Origin: Vreelandella rituensis
GTDB taxonomy: Bacteria > Pseudomonadota > Gammaproteobacteria > Pseudomonadales > Halomonadaceae
Direction: 5' to 3'
Length of the DNA: 41,620 nt
NCBI RefSeq assembly: GCF_003336665.1
Contig: NZ_QPIJ01000037.1
Location: 4,893 to 46,512, forward strand
Made by a program: the position numbers and the translations under genes. Shown here piece by piece: positions 34,274-41,620 of this stretch. A model generated the notes under the pieces. It ran no database searches, was not told the origin of the DNA, and saw nothing but the letters and a program-made list of their open reading frames with translations. Within the stretch, counting starts at the first letter, position 1. Each line of letters begins with the position of its first letter.

Positions 34274-35752
34274 ATGTCCATGACTTCCCAGGCAGATTAC
34301 CCTTCGGTTGTTGATCACCAATTTATCAACAACCAGTGGGTGCCTTCGGCGGGCACCCGCCAACTCGATGTGATGAACCCCTACCGCGAAGAGCGTATTG
34401 CCCAAGTCACCGCGGGGGGTGCGCAGGATGTGGAGGCTGCCGTGCAAGCTGCAAAGCAGGCGCAGCCCGCCTGGCAAGTACTGGGCGGTACCGCACGTGC
34501 AGCGTATCTCGATGGGTTTGCCGATGCGCTGGAAGCCCGCCGGGATGCCCTTATGACACTTTCGGCGACCAACAACGGTAAACCATTGGTGGAAGCCGGG
34601 ATTGATCTCGACGACGCGATTGCCTGCTACCGCTACTACGCCGGGCAGGCCAAGGCGCTGGATACCCTCCAAGGCGAATTGGTCAGTGTGGCAATGGAGG
34701 GCGTTGAAGCGCGTATCTATCACGATCCCGTCGGTGTGGTAGGGTTGATTACACCTTGGAATTTCCCGCTGGTGACCAGCGCTTGGAAGCTGGCGCCCGC
34801 TTTGGCGGCCGGTTGTACGGTAGTGCTAAAACCTTCGGAGGTCACACCACTGCCCGAGCAAGTGTTGGCGGAGATTGCCATTGAAATCGGTCTACCCGCT
34901 GGCGTGCTGAACCTGCTCAACGGCGACGGTGAGGGCATCGGTGCGCCACTGACCAACCACCCGGGCGTGGATAAAATCTCTTTTACGGGCAGTAACCGAA
35001 TAGGTGAAGCGGTAATGCAGGCAGCCGCAGCCCGTACTGCCCGCGTATCGCTAGAGCTAGGGGGGAAATCGCCGATTTTAGTGATGGAAGATGCTGACCC
35101 CGCCCAAGCCGCCGACTGGGTAATGGCCGGCATCTACTTCAATGCCGGGCAAATTTGTTCCGCAACTTCACGATTATTGGTGCACGAAAGCGTAGCCGAG
35201 GCACTCTACGCCGCCCTTGCCGAGCGTATGGATGCCTTAACGCTGGGTGACCCGCTCGCGGAAGGTACCGACTTAGGGCCACTAACCAGCGCCAAGCAGC
35301 GCGATGCGGTACAGCTCTATTTAGACATTGCCGAACAGGAAGGGTTAACAGCGGTGCGCGATGGGAAACACCGCACGCTGCCCTCCCAAGGCTACTTCCT
35401 GGCGCCCATTCTCTACCGCGACGTACCGGTGGAAAGCCGCTTATGGCAGGAGGAAATTTTTGGACCAGTGCTGTGCGCGCGCAGCGTGACAAGCGAAGAA
35501 GAAGCGATACGGCTGGCGAACGATAGTATCTATGGCCTGGCAGCAACGGTCATTAGTGGCGACCCCGAACGGGCACGCCGTATTGGCCGCCAGCTCAAGG
35601 CCGGTAGCATCTGGTACAACAGTGAGCAGTTGGTGCTACCCGAAACCGCCTGGGGTGGCTTCAAGCGTAGCGGTATTGGTCGCGAACTTGGCCCTTGGGG
35701 GTTAGGCGCTTACCTGGAGGTGAAACATGTGGTGGGGCCTTTAGACAGCTAA
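34274..35752 (+). CDS. Aldehyde dehydrogenase, probable 4-guanidinobutanal dehydrogenase
   Basis: The 492-aa aldehyde dehydrogenase shows TPWNFPLVTSAWKLAPA near 160-176, FTGSNRIGEAV near 237-247, Glu261 in LELGGKSP and Cys295 in NAGQICSATSRL. The latter region resembles betaine-aldehyde and aminoaldehyde dehydrogenases, not GabD. Linkage to aruI and gbuA fits oxidation of 4-guanidinobutanal to 4-guanidinobutanoate, the job of KauB in P. aeruginosa. Start: ATG 34274 with aaaggag at 34259-34265; an upstream frame from 34232 overlaps the MBL gene. It is the last gene of the operon. Confidence 0.85.
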   Translation: MSMTSQADYPSVVDHQFINNQWVPSAGTRQLDVMNPYREERIAQVTAGGAQDVEAAVQAAKQAQPAWQVLGGTARAAYLDGFADALEARRDALMTLSATNNGKPLVEAGIDLDDAIACYRYYAGQAKALDTLQGELVSVAMEGVEARIYHDPVGVVGLITPWNFPLVTSAWKLAPALAAGCTVVLKPSEVTPLPEQVLAEIAIEIGLPAGVLNLLNGDGEGIGAPLTNHPGVDKISFTGSNRIGEAVMQAAAARTARVSLELGGKSPILVMEDADPAQAADWVMAGIYFNAGQICSATSRLLVHESVAEALYAALAERMDALTLGDPLAEGTDLGPLTSAKQRDAVQLYLDIAEQEGLTAVRDGKHRTLPSQGYFLAPILYRDVPVESRLWQEEIFGPVLCARSVTSEEEAIRLANDSIYGLAATVISGDPERARRIGRQLKAGSIWYNSEQLVLPETAWGGFKRSGIGRELGPWGLGAYLEVKHVVGPLDS

Positions 35753-35921
35753 TGCCAAGACCGTGAATGTACGTGTCATGCCAAGCGATTCAAGTGGGCA
35801 AAGATTGCCACGACCGCAGCCGTCATGAGCCCCTGTTTGGCACCTTCGTGCCCGCCATCGTCAAGCAGCGAGATCTGCCGGCGCTTGGCGGGTAATTAAT
35901 CGCTTGGGACTGGGCACACAG
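35753..35921. other. Convergent gap with no assigned gene
   Basis: Between the aldehyde dehydrogenase and the flavin-reductase gene lie about 170 bases. A minus-strand frame (ISLLDDGGHEGAKQG, then MTAAVVAIFAHLNRLA) looks protein-like and may be a scrap of a lost gene, but I do not recognise it. No clear terminator is seen. Confidence 0.35.
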
Positions 35922-36542
35922 CTATTTGGGGCGATACATCCGAAATTGTTGTCTGGAGTCGACAGTGAAATAGTCGGCTGCTCCACCGCCACGCATGACG
36001 GGATGGGCCGCTGCTGTATCGTAAATGCCGTCCCGCAACAGGTGCCGGTCAATATGAACGCCGACTACCTCACCGAGGACCATCCAGGTTTCAATCTCCT
36101 TACCATCCGCACCAGCGAGTTGCAGTACTTTCGTCACTTTGCACTCAAACGACACCGGGCTTTCTGCAACATGCGGTACAGCAACTATTCGAGACTGTTT
36201 TGCAGTTAGTCCCGCGTATGCAAACTCATCAACGTCGGGTCCCACGGCCGCACTGGTTTCATTCATGCGTTCGGCCAAGGGGCGTGTGACCAAACTCCAG
36301 CAGAATTCACCGTTAGCTTCAATGTTTCTGACGGAGTCCTTATACCCGATACTGGAAAAACCCACGATAGGAGGCCGGTAATTAAAGGCGTTAAAGAAGC
36401 TATAGGGGGCGAGATTCAAGACGCCGTTGTTGTCCTGCGATGAAATCCAGCCAATGGGTCGTGGTGCTACGAGTGCATTGAATGGGTCGTGGGCCAAACC
36501 ATGGCTGTTTGCCGGTTCATAAAAGTGGATATCGTCATTCAT
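35922..36542 (-). CDS. Flavin-reductase-like FMN-binding protein
   Basis: The 206-aa protein is a flavin reductase-like split beta-barrel: NALVAPRPIGWISSQD near 22-37 (FMN phosphate loop), NLAPYSFFNAFNYRPP near 43-58 and VRNIEANGEFCWSLV near 71-85. Family members bind FMN and either reduce it with NAD(P)H or supply an oxygenase. The ATG has a clear ribosome site (caggagcc). It is a single gene with no oxygenase partner in the window, so its role is unknown. It is divergently arranged with nothing and precedes mscL on the same strand. Confidence 0.85.
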   Translation of the reverse strand: MNDDIHFYEPANSHGLAHDPFNALVAPRPIGWISSQDNNGVLNLAPYSFFNAFNYRPPIVGFSSIGYKDSVRNIEANGEFCWSLVTRPLAERMNETSAAVGPDVDEFAYAGLTAKQSRIVAVPHVAESPVSFECKVTKVLQLAGADGKEIETWMVLGEVVGVHIDRHLLRDGIYDTAAAHPVMRGGGAADYFTVDSRQQFRMYRPK

Positions 36543-36622
36543 AGTGAGGCTCCTGGTTTTACTTTTTTTGGTCAGGCAATAGGTCGCAAGGCACAGATCG
36601 TCGGGACCATGGTAGTAGGTCT

Positions 36623-37048
36623 CTAGCGCCTGTCCTTTTCCAATGCATCACGAATCTCGCGTAGCAACAAGGTATCCTCCGGCGGCGCGCTGGGGGGTGT
36701 AGGTGCTTCCGCCTGTTGGCGAAGCAGGCGGTTAATGGCTTTGACCAACAAGAACACAGCAAAAGCCACAACCACAAAGCTAATGACGTTATTGGCGAAG
36801 AGGCCATAGTTGATTGTCACTGCGCCATCGGCGGAGGCGTCGGCCACGGTGGCATAGAGCTCATCGCCTTTTAACACCAGGAAAAGGTCGGAGAAATCAA
36901 CCCCGCCGAGCAGGAGCCCGATAGGCGGCATCAACATGTCCTTCATCAGGCTCTGTACGATGGTGCCAAAAGCGCCACCAATGATGATTCCCACCGCCAT
37001 GCCTACCACATTGCCTCGAATGGCAAATTCCTTGAATTCCTTGAACAT
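36623..37048 (-). CDS. mscL: Large-conductance mechanosensitive channel MscL
   Basis: The 141-aa protein is the MscL pentamer subunit that opens under membrane tension on osmotic downshock. The N-terminal amphipathic helix [20 protein letters not shown] is complete, TM1 runs to about 45, a periplasmic loop follows, and TM2 is at about 76-98 ([21 protein letters not shown]). A charged C-terminal bundle ends [11 protein letters not shown]. The start at 37048 (ggaggaagcacaacc before ATG) is supported by homology; a longer frame to 37153 is rejected. This safety valve suits a halophile. Confidence 0.95.
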   Translation of the reverse strand: MFKEFKEFAIRGNVVGMAVGIIIGGAFGTIVQSLMKDMLMPPIGLLLGGVDFSDLFLVLKGDELYATVADASADGAVTINYGLFANNVISFVVVAFAVFLLVKAINRLLRQQAEAPTPPSAPPEDTLLLREIRDALEKDRR

Positions 37049-37176
37049 GGTTGTGCTTCCTCCAACCAGGATCCTTCGTTTGATCTTCTCAAAGCGCAGA
37101 GCGAAAGGGTAGATGAACCGAATCATTAGCTGGATTCCTGCGGCGGCTCTCAACTGAATCTAAACTCTTCACCAAA

Positions 37177-37359
37177 ATGAACGGCTTAACCACAGGCTCA
37201 TTCGTTGTCATGAAAAAGCCTGATGGACGAATCCTGCATGCAAGACTACCTTCCAAAAGCATGTCGCCTCGAACTGAGCGGTATTGGTGCTGGGCTGAAG
37301 AACGCCTAGGTAATGTATTTCAAGCGAAATTCTGGAAGCTTGGGCACGCGACAAAATGA
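37177..37359 (+). CDS. Small hypothetical protein, coupled to the next gene
   Basis: A 60-aa basic, Trp-rich frame (MKKPDGRILHARLP, then ERYWCWAEERLGNVFQAKFW) ends in ATGA overlapping the next start. No ribosome site is clear, and ATG 37177 or 37210 is possible. I do not recognise it; overlap with the following gene is the main support. Confidence 0.4.
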   Translation: MNGLTTGSFVVMKKPDGRILHARLPSKSMSPRTERYWCWAEERLGNVFQAKFWKLGHATK

Positions 37360-37949
37360 TGACCAACACTCAAATTTTTCTGCGCGTCACGCCATCTCAG
37401 GCTTCGCGAATATTGATGCGCTATGCCCGAATGAGGCGCATGGGCCTGTCTAGAATGGCAGCGGTTGACCTGTGGAAAGGGGAGGGCGACTGGCTTGCGT
37501 TTCAATGCACAGATCTCGCTGGTCCTCCTACTACCTCTGAACCAGGCGCTTTTCGGCATGCCACGGGCGTCGCTGTCTCTTTCTATTGGATGGGAGAGGA
37601 GGGCTATACGGATGGGACACCCACCAATGCTCGGTCGGACGTCCTTTACCACGTTTTTCAGGATTCGATCTTTTCCAAAAAACCACGCTACCAGCGCAGC
37701 ATGATTGCCCTTGGCGAAAGTGATCCTCAGTTATTGCTTGCTGGTGTCAGGGCAGATCCGTTGGCATGTGCGTTACATTGGTTAAGATGTGATAGCGAAA
37801 ATGTCGACATTCTTCCTAGACGTAATTGGTGGCCGGACTGGTTGCGGGAAAAAAGGGCTTCTCATTACGGACTTGTCTGGGCACGCTGGCTGGAAAGGGA
37901 AGGTGAGACACTGCTGAATGATCATGAAAGGCCTGAATTAATAGAATAA
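37356..37949 (+). CDS. Hypothetical protein, 197 aa
   Basis: The frame starts MMTNTQIFLRVTPSQASRIL and holds many Trp residues and an acidic-basic mix, with no signal peptide or membrane segment. I recognise no domain. A second ATG directly follows the first (37359). It overlaps the preceding small frame by four bases, suggesting translation coupling. Composition is lower in GC than the metabolic genes, so it may be acquired. Confidence 0.55.
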   Translation: MMTNTQIFLRVTPSQASRILMRYARMRRMGLSRMAAVDLWKGEGDWLAFQCTDLAGPPTTSEPGAFRHATGVAVSFYWMGEEGYTDGTPTNARSDVLYHVFQDSIFSKKPRYQRSMIALGESDPQLLLAGVRADPLACALHWLRCDSENVDILPRRNWWPDWLREKRASHYGLVWARWLEREGETLLNDHERPELIE

Positions 37950-38043
37950 TCTTATAGGCGGTGGAGTGACGTTGACAAGGCACCTGACACATCGCTGAGC
38001 CTGTGCCAGCCTTATTCTATTCACGTGACAAAGAGAGCAGGTT

Positions 38044-38247
38044 ATGTATAAAGCATTAGTGGTTTCCAGCAAATCTTATTTGGACTTTCCGCGCAGCCTG
38101 GAGTACGACGAACATCTCGAAGTCGGAGACACAATCGATATACTTGGTGAAAACATGACGGTTCTGGCTGTGCGTCCTGCGGAAAATGTGGATGACCATG
38201 ATTTTATAATTACGGTCGAAGGCCGTTATGACGCCTCACAGGCTTAA
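38044..38247 (+). CDS. Small acidic hypothetical protein, 67 aa
   Basis: MYKALVVSSKSYLDFPRSLEYDEHLEV is followed by GDTIDILGENMTVLAVRPAENVDDHDFIITVEG. This looks like a compact beta-strand protein with many acids. A ribosome site (agagagcagg) precedes ATG 38044. The family is unknown. It lies alone 95 bp after the larger hypothetical gene and is convergent with the binding-protein gene. Confidence 0.6.
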   Translation: MYKALVVSSKSYLDFPRSLEYDEHLEVGDTIDILGENMTVLAVRPAENVDDHDFIITVEGRYDASQA

Positions 38248-38346
38248 GAAAATGACTTTGTCGGATAGACTTGGCAGGGCCGTTTGTTTCACGCAAAACA
38301 ACCTAAGCCTAGCTTCTGTAATCATGCCTCTGAAACGTGAATAACC

Positions 38347-39840
38347 CTATTCCCAGTAAAGCTCTTCCAGCACCACAGCCGGAATGGGGGCGTCAAGCCA
38401 AACACCTTGCAGGCCCGTACGGCGTATCGAGTGTTGAGGTTTCATATAAAGGAAGACATTCACGGCATCCTCGGCCAGGTGGCGCTGGGCTTCGCCGAGC
38501 AGAGCGTGACGCCTCTCATCTTTCTGGGTCATCTTGATGCGTTGCCAGAGTTGGCTGAACTCAGGGCTATCGTAGTTGAAGTAGTAATCTTCTCGGGCAT
38601 AGATACCTATATCCATGGGTTCTACGTGCGAGACTAGAGTGAGGTCATATTGCTTGTCCGTGAAAACCCGGGAAAGCCACTCACCCCACTCGAGTCGCTC
38701 TATCTGTATATCGATTCCTACGGCTTCCAAATCATCCACGACATACAGGCCGCCACGCTCGGCATAGATGGGTGGTGGCAGACTCAGTGTCAAGGCGAGG
38801 CCGTCGCCATAGCCTGCCTTTTCTAGCAAGGCGCGCGCCTGAACCGGGTCATACGGGTAATAATCGGCAAGATCCACATAGGCAGGGTGATTGGGAGAAA
38901 AGTGGCTACCGATCAGAGGTGGGGAAGTGTCCGGGTAAATCGTTAGCAGCCGCTGCCTGTCGATAGCATGGGCCAGCGCCTGTCTGACACGCTTATCGGC
39001 CAATGCTTCGTGGGCATGGTTGATGGCGACAATAACCTCACCTTCACTGTGGCCGCCTTCCATGATGTAGTCGCCGCGAAGCGTTAACTGCAGGTTGGTG
39101 GTCAAGGGGCTGGCATCGGAATGCAGGTCAACACGCCCTTCGCTCAAGCTATTCTCGAGTTCAAGGCGATTGGCGGTAAAGGTAAACACCGCTTTTTTGA
39201 TAGCGGGTATTGGGCCCCAGTACTTATCAAAGCGCTGCAATATGAGGTGTTCGTTTTCCCAGTTGCCAAACGCATAAGGGCCTGTTCCTACTGGGTGCAA
39301 TCGGTTGGAGGATGCTGAAGCGGGATGCACGATAACCGCCGCTGATAAACCCAGTCGAAAAGGCAGCAATGAATCCGGGTGAGAGAGTGTGAGGGCCACC
39401 TGATGGCTATTGACGGACTCGACATTCTCGATGGCGTGATAAAGCGGTTGCTGAGGATTGCCCGAGTCAGGGGCCAGCAATCGCTTCAAGCTATATACCA
39501 CGGTTTCAGCATCTAATACGCGGCCATCATGAAAACTGACGCCTGGTTGCAGTTCAAAGATGATCTTCAGTCCGTCAGCACTGACTTCCCATAGCCTTGC
39601 CAACGCCGGCTGGACTCGGCCTTGTTCGTCGATCCGTGTCAGCCCTTGAAATACATTCATATGGGTAACTTCCGCCGTACTCGCCGAAGCCGTCAAGGTC
39701 GGGTCCAGGTGGGGTGGTTTAAGCTGGCGGTCGATGGTCACCTTTTCTTGGTCATTTGCAACCACAAGCTCCGTGGTGCCCATCATCATTAAAAAGGCAC
39801 TCAGCAACCAAAGTGTCAGTGAAGACGACATAGAACTCAT
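38347..39840 (-). CDS. Periplasmic solute-binding protein of the peptide/nickel ABC family (SBP_bac_5)
   Basis: The 497-aa protein has a signal peptide (hydrophobic 8-22, likely cut after Val-Val-Ala near 28) with no lipobox Cys, so it should be soluble. The SBP_bac_5 body is recognisable: PHLDPTLTASASTAEVTHMNVFQGL near 43-66, LARLWEVSADGLKIIFELQPGVSFHDG near 80-106, ETVVYSLKRLL near 112-122, GTGPYAFGNW near 186-195 and DKRVRQALAHAIDRQRLL near 278-296. No permease or ATPase gene is nearby. Its ATG overlaps the stop of the diguanylate cyclase gene by four bases, so it looks like a sensor partner rather than an uptake protein. Confidence 0.88.
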   Translation of the reverse strand: MSSMSSSLTLWLLSAFLMMMGTTELVVANDQEKVTIDRQLKPPHLDPTLTASASTAEVTHMNVFQGLTRIDEQGRVQPALARLWEVSADGLKIIFELQPGVSFHDGRVLDAETVVYSLKRLLAPDSGNPQQPLYHAIENVESVNSHQVALTLSHPDSLLPFRLGLSAAVIVHPASASSNRLHPVGTGPYAFGNWENEHLILQRFDKYWGPIPAIKKAVFTFTANRLELENSLSEGRVDLHSDASPLTTNLQLTLRGDYIMEGGHSEGEVIVAINHAHEALADKRVRQALAHAIDRQRLLTIYPDTSPPLIGSHFSPNHPAYVDLADYYPYDPVQARALLEKAGYGDGLALTLSLPPPIYAERGGLYVVDDLEAVGIDIQIERLEWGEWLSRVFTDKQYDLTLVSHVEPMDIGIYAREDYYFNYDSPEFSQLWQRIKMTQKDERRHALLGEAQRHLAEDAVNVFLYMKPQHSIRRTGLQGVWLDAPIPAVVLEELYWE

Positions 39841-41282
39841 GAGGCTCCCTCACTGGAAATTTTGTCACGATGTCTTAGATCGCGAATCTCCAGGCGATTG
39901 CGACCTGAGCGTTTCGCCTTGTAGAGCAATTCATCGGCCACTCTGATCGTCTTTTCGATAGAGCCGTCAGGGAGTTGAGGTGAAAGGCCGATGCTGAGCG
40001 TGACGTTTATATTGCTGTGATTGACCTTTACGGGCGTATCGGCCACGCATTGACGAAATGCCTCCAGGCAACAACGCGCCTCTTCTAACGCCATGTTTGG
40101 AAAAATAACCACAAATTCCTCCCCACCATAACGTGCCATCAAGGCAGTTTTGGGTAACTGCTGCTGCATCATTCGCGCAATATGCTGGATCACTTTATCT
40201 CCCACATCATGTCCATGTGCGTCGTTGACCTCTTTGAAGTGATCGATATCCACCATGGCAGTGCAGTACCCGTGCGCTTCTAATGACGCCTTTTGTTCAT
40301 GCAACGCACGCTCGAAATAATGCCGATTATGCAGGTGAGTCAAGGCATCATGGTGGGCAAGAAAGTCCAGCTTACGATTCATCGAGAGAATGTGGTGTTC
40401 GTTGAGATTTATTCTCTCCACATAGGAGCGAATACTATTGGCCATGCGGGCGATCTCATCCTTGCCTTGCACCACGATATCTTCAGGAGAGGGGCGCGTG
40501 CTGTTCATGGCCTTTTGAAGCCGCTTTACACGCCCAATTACCGAGCGTTGGATAAATAACAGGGTGAAGGCCACCACGATTACCACGCTTAGCACCAGTA
40601 CCTTGAGCAAGGTCTCATGCTGTGAGATATCCGAATCCAGGTTGCTAACACTTTGTTGGATTTCCTGGCGAATAGCAGCGACGTGATAACCCACAGCCAC
40701 CCCTAAATCGCGTGAAAGCTTGCGATTATCTTGAATTACTTCGGCCAGCTGTGCCTCGACGCTTTTGAGCAGGGCAATGCCCGCTGGGCTGGGGGAGAAC
40801 TGGGCCCGAAGGTCGATGCGCCAGCGCATCAGGTTATCCAGGGTTTTCAGATTATCGACCAAGGAGTCTCGGGTACGGTAGATTTCCTCGAACTGACCGC
40901 TCTCGGTGCGCAATGCTGCAAGTTCAGCTACCAGTCGACCAATCCACTCCTCGCGATCGGCTATCTCGAACATGGCTTGACGACGGCTGAAGTGATCATC
41001 GGCAAGCAGCAGCATGGCGCTACTGGAAACCAGGCTCTCGCTTTGTTGCAACAGCAGGCTTGCCGTCATCAGTCCCTGAGTTTGCTGATTGGCAAGGTGA
41101 GATACCGTATTACGGTATTGTGCGAAAGCACTTAGCGCCAGCAGTACAGCGGCGAAGATGACCACCGCCATGACTGTGCTGAGAACAGCTGTTCTTGCCA
41201 TCAGACCGAAACAAGGCTTGTCGGCAATTTTCGGCTTGAGCAACCCCGAAGGTGGCTTCGATGCATTTTTTGAAAGCTGCAT
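39837..41282 (-). CDS. Membrane diguanylate cyclase with periplasmic helical sensor and HAMP-like linker
   Basis: The 481-aa protein has TM1 at about 30-52, a mostly helical periplasmic region at 53-223, TM2 at 224-244, a HAMP-like linker at about 245-300 and a GGDEF domain at about 306-470. The active site is GGEEF at 386-390, with substrate and metal landmarks DIDHFKEVNDAHGHDVGD at 345-362. The inhibitory I-site RxxD before the active loop is replaced (PKTA), so product inhibition is probably lost. I chose ATG 41282 (caggaag upstream); an in-frame ATG at 41378 would add 32 residues. It is the first gene, coupled to the binding-protein gene. Confidence 0.9.
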   Translation of the reverse strand: MQLSKNASKPPSGLLKPKIADKPCFGLMARTAVLSTVMAVVIFAAVLLALSAFAQYRNTVSHLANQQTQGLMTASLLLQQSESLVSSSAMLLLADDHFSRRQAMFEIADREEWIGRLVAELAALRTESGQFEEIYRTRDSLVDNLKTLDNLMRWRIDLRAQFSPSPAGIALLKSVEAQLAEVIQDNRKLSRDLGVAVGYHVAAIRQEIQQSVSNLDSDISQHETLLKVLVLSVVIVVAFTLLFIQRSVIGRVKRLQKAMNSTRPSPEDIVVQGKDEIARMANSIRSYVERINLNEHHILSMNRKLDFLAHHDALTHLHNRHYFERALHEQKASLEAHGYCTAMVDIDHFKEVNDAHGHDVGDKVIQHIARMMQQQLPKTALMARYGGEEFVVIFPNMALEEARCCLEAFRQCVADTPVKVNHSNINVTLSIGLSPQLPDGSIEKTIRVADELLYKAKRSGRNRLEIRDLRHRDKISSEGAS

Positions 41283-41515
41283 ACAGTCAGGGCTTCCTGA
41301 TGAAATTGCCTTGCATGAAAGTATGATGGAAAAACCATGCATAGGAATTAATTTTCCCAGCATGTTTAAACTTAGCACTAAGTGTTATGAACTACATCCC
41401 AACTTCTGGCTACAGTGATATGGATGTCGTTTTTTATACCGTTACTTTATTTAGTTAAAAAAAACCACATCACCTGAATATACCGATAGGAATTATTACC
41501 TAGAAGCGCGTAATA

Positions 41516-41581
41516 CCTCTTCCTGAGTCGCGTAGCGCGAAGGGAGGGGATACAAGCGCGGCGTCCGAGAGGACGTCTTGT
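41516..41581. ncRNA. Unassigned structured RNA-like element: two hairpins, one with a GNRA tetraloop
   Basis: Hairpin A (41516-41549): cctcttcct pairs with agggagggg (two G-U pairs) around an inner stem tcgcg (41528-41532) and cgcga (41536-41540). Hairpin B (41552-41581): acaag with cttgt, an internal loop, then cgtcc (41562-41566) with ggacg (41571-41575) closed by gaga, a GNRA tetraloop. No gene covers this AT-rich flank. It may be an RNA scaffold such as an IS200/IS605-type end, or a terminator. The nature and strand are unknown. Confidence 0.5.
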
Positions 41582-41620
41582 GTTCTTACGTAAATGATAT
41601 TAAACTGTAAGCCATGAAAA

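Noticed and set aside
1..41620. CRISPR arrays, rRNA and tRNA genes
   Set aside because: No regularly spaced repeats and no tRNA- or rRNA-like sequence were noticed on either strand.

Overview
The window reads as chromosomal DNA of a gammaproteobacterium, most likely Halomonas or a close Halomonadaceae relative. This is inferred from moderate-to-high GC and from the mix of a GabD/GabT pair, a P. aeruginosa-like guanidinobutyrase, a DcaP-like porin and an Acg-type flavoprotein. No 16S, tRNA or other marker gene is present to settle it.

Region 1 (1-11.2 kb) is an accessory zone full of mobile-element debris: an IS110 transposase remnant split by a 120-bp miniature element, two opposed GGDEF scraps, an IS701-like remnant, a decayed IS630 copy, an internally deleted IS4-family copy with perfect ends, and a tyrosine-recombinase scrap. 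Intact genes between them encode RNase HI with a hybrid-binding domain, a secreted alpha/beta hydrolase, a DcaP-like porin, a patatin-like phospholipase, a small membrane protein and an Acg-family nitroreductase-like protein.

Region 2 (11.2-16.6 kb) holds an AT-rich double-PAS protein and a GC-rich three-gene operon: LolD-type ATPase, FtsX-type permease and periplasmic adaptor. Region 3 (16.6-22.1 kb) is frdABCD, a four-subunit quinol:fumarate reductase, divergent from a DASS/CitT-type dicarboxylate or citrate carrier. One FNR/Anr-like box lies at the ideal distance from candidate -10 elements on both sides. A small gene and a symmetrical terminator follow.

Region 4 (22.2-35.8 kb) is the metabolic centre. 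A GabR-like MocR regulator is divergent from gabD-gabT. A sigma-54 enhancer-binding protein is divergent from gbuA, yjiH-like transporter, aruI, an NCS1 permease, an MBL-fold hydrolase and an aldehyde dehydrogenase. A good -24/-12 promoter precedes gbuA. Together these can take 2-ketoarginine to 4-guanidinobutanal, 4-guanidinobutanoate, GABA plus urea, succinate semialdehyde and succinate, which is the lower arginine transaminase pathway. The first transaminase, AruH, is not in the window.

Region 5 (35.9-41.6 kb) has a flavin-reductase-like protein, MscL, unrecognised small genes, and a translationally coupled pair of a diguanylate cyclase and a periplasmic peptide-binding-type protein. The right end carries an unexplained pair of hairpins, one capped by a GNRA tetraloop, that looks like structured RNA.
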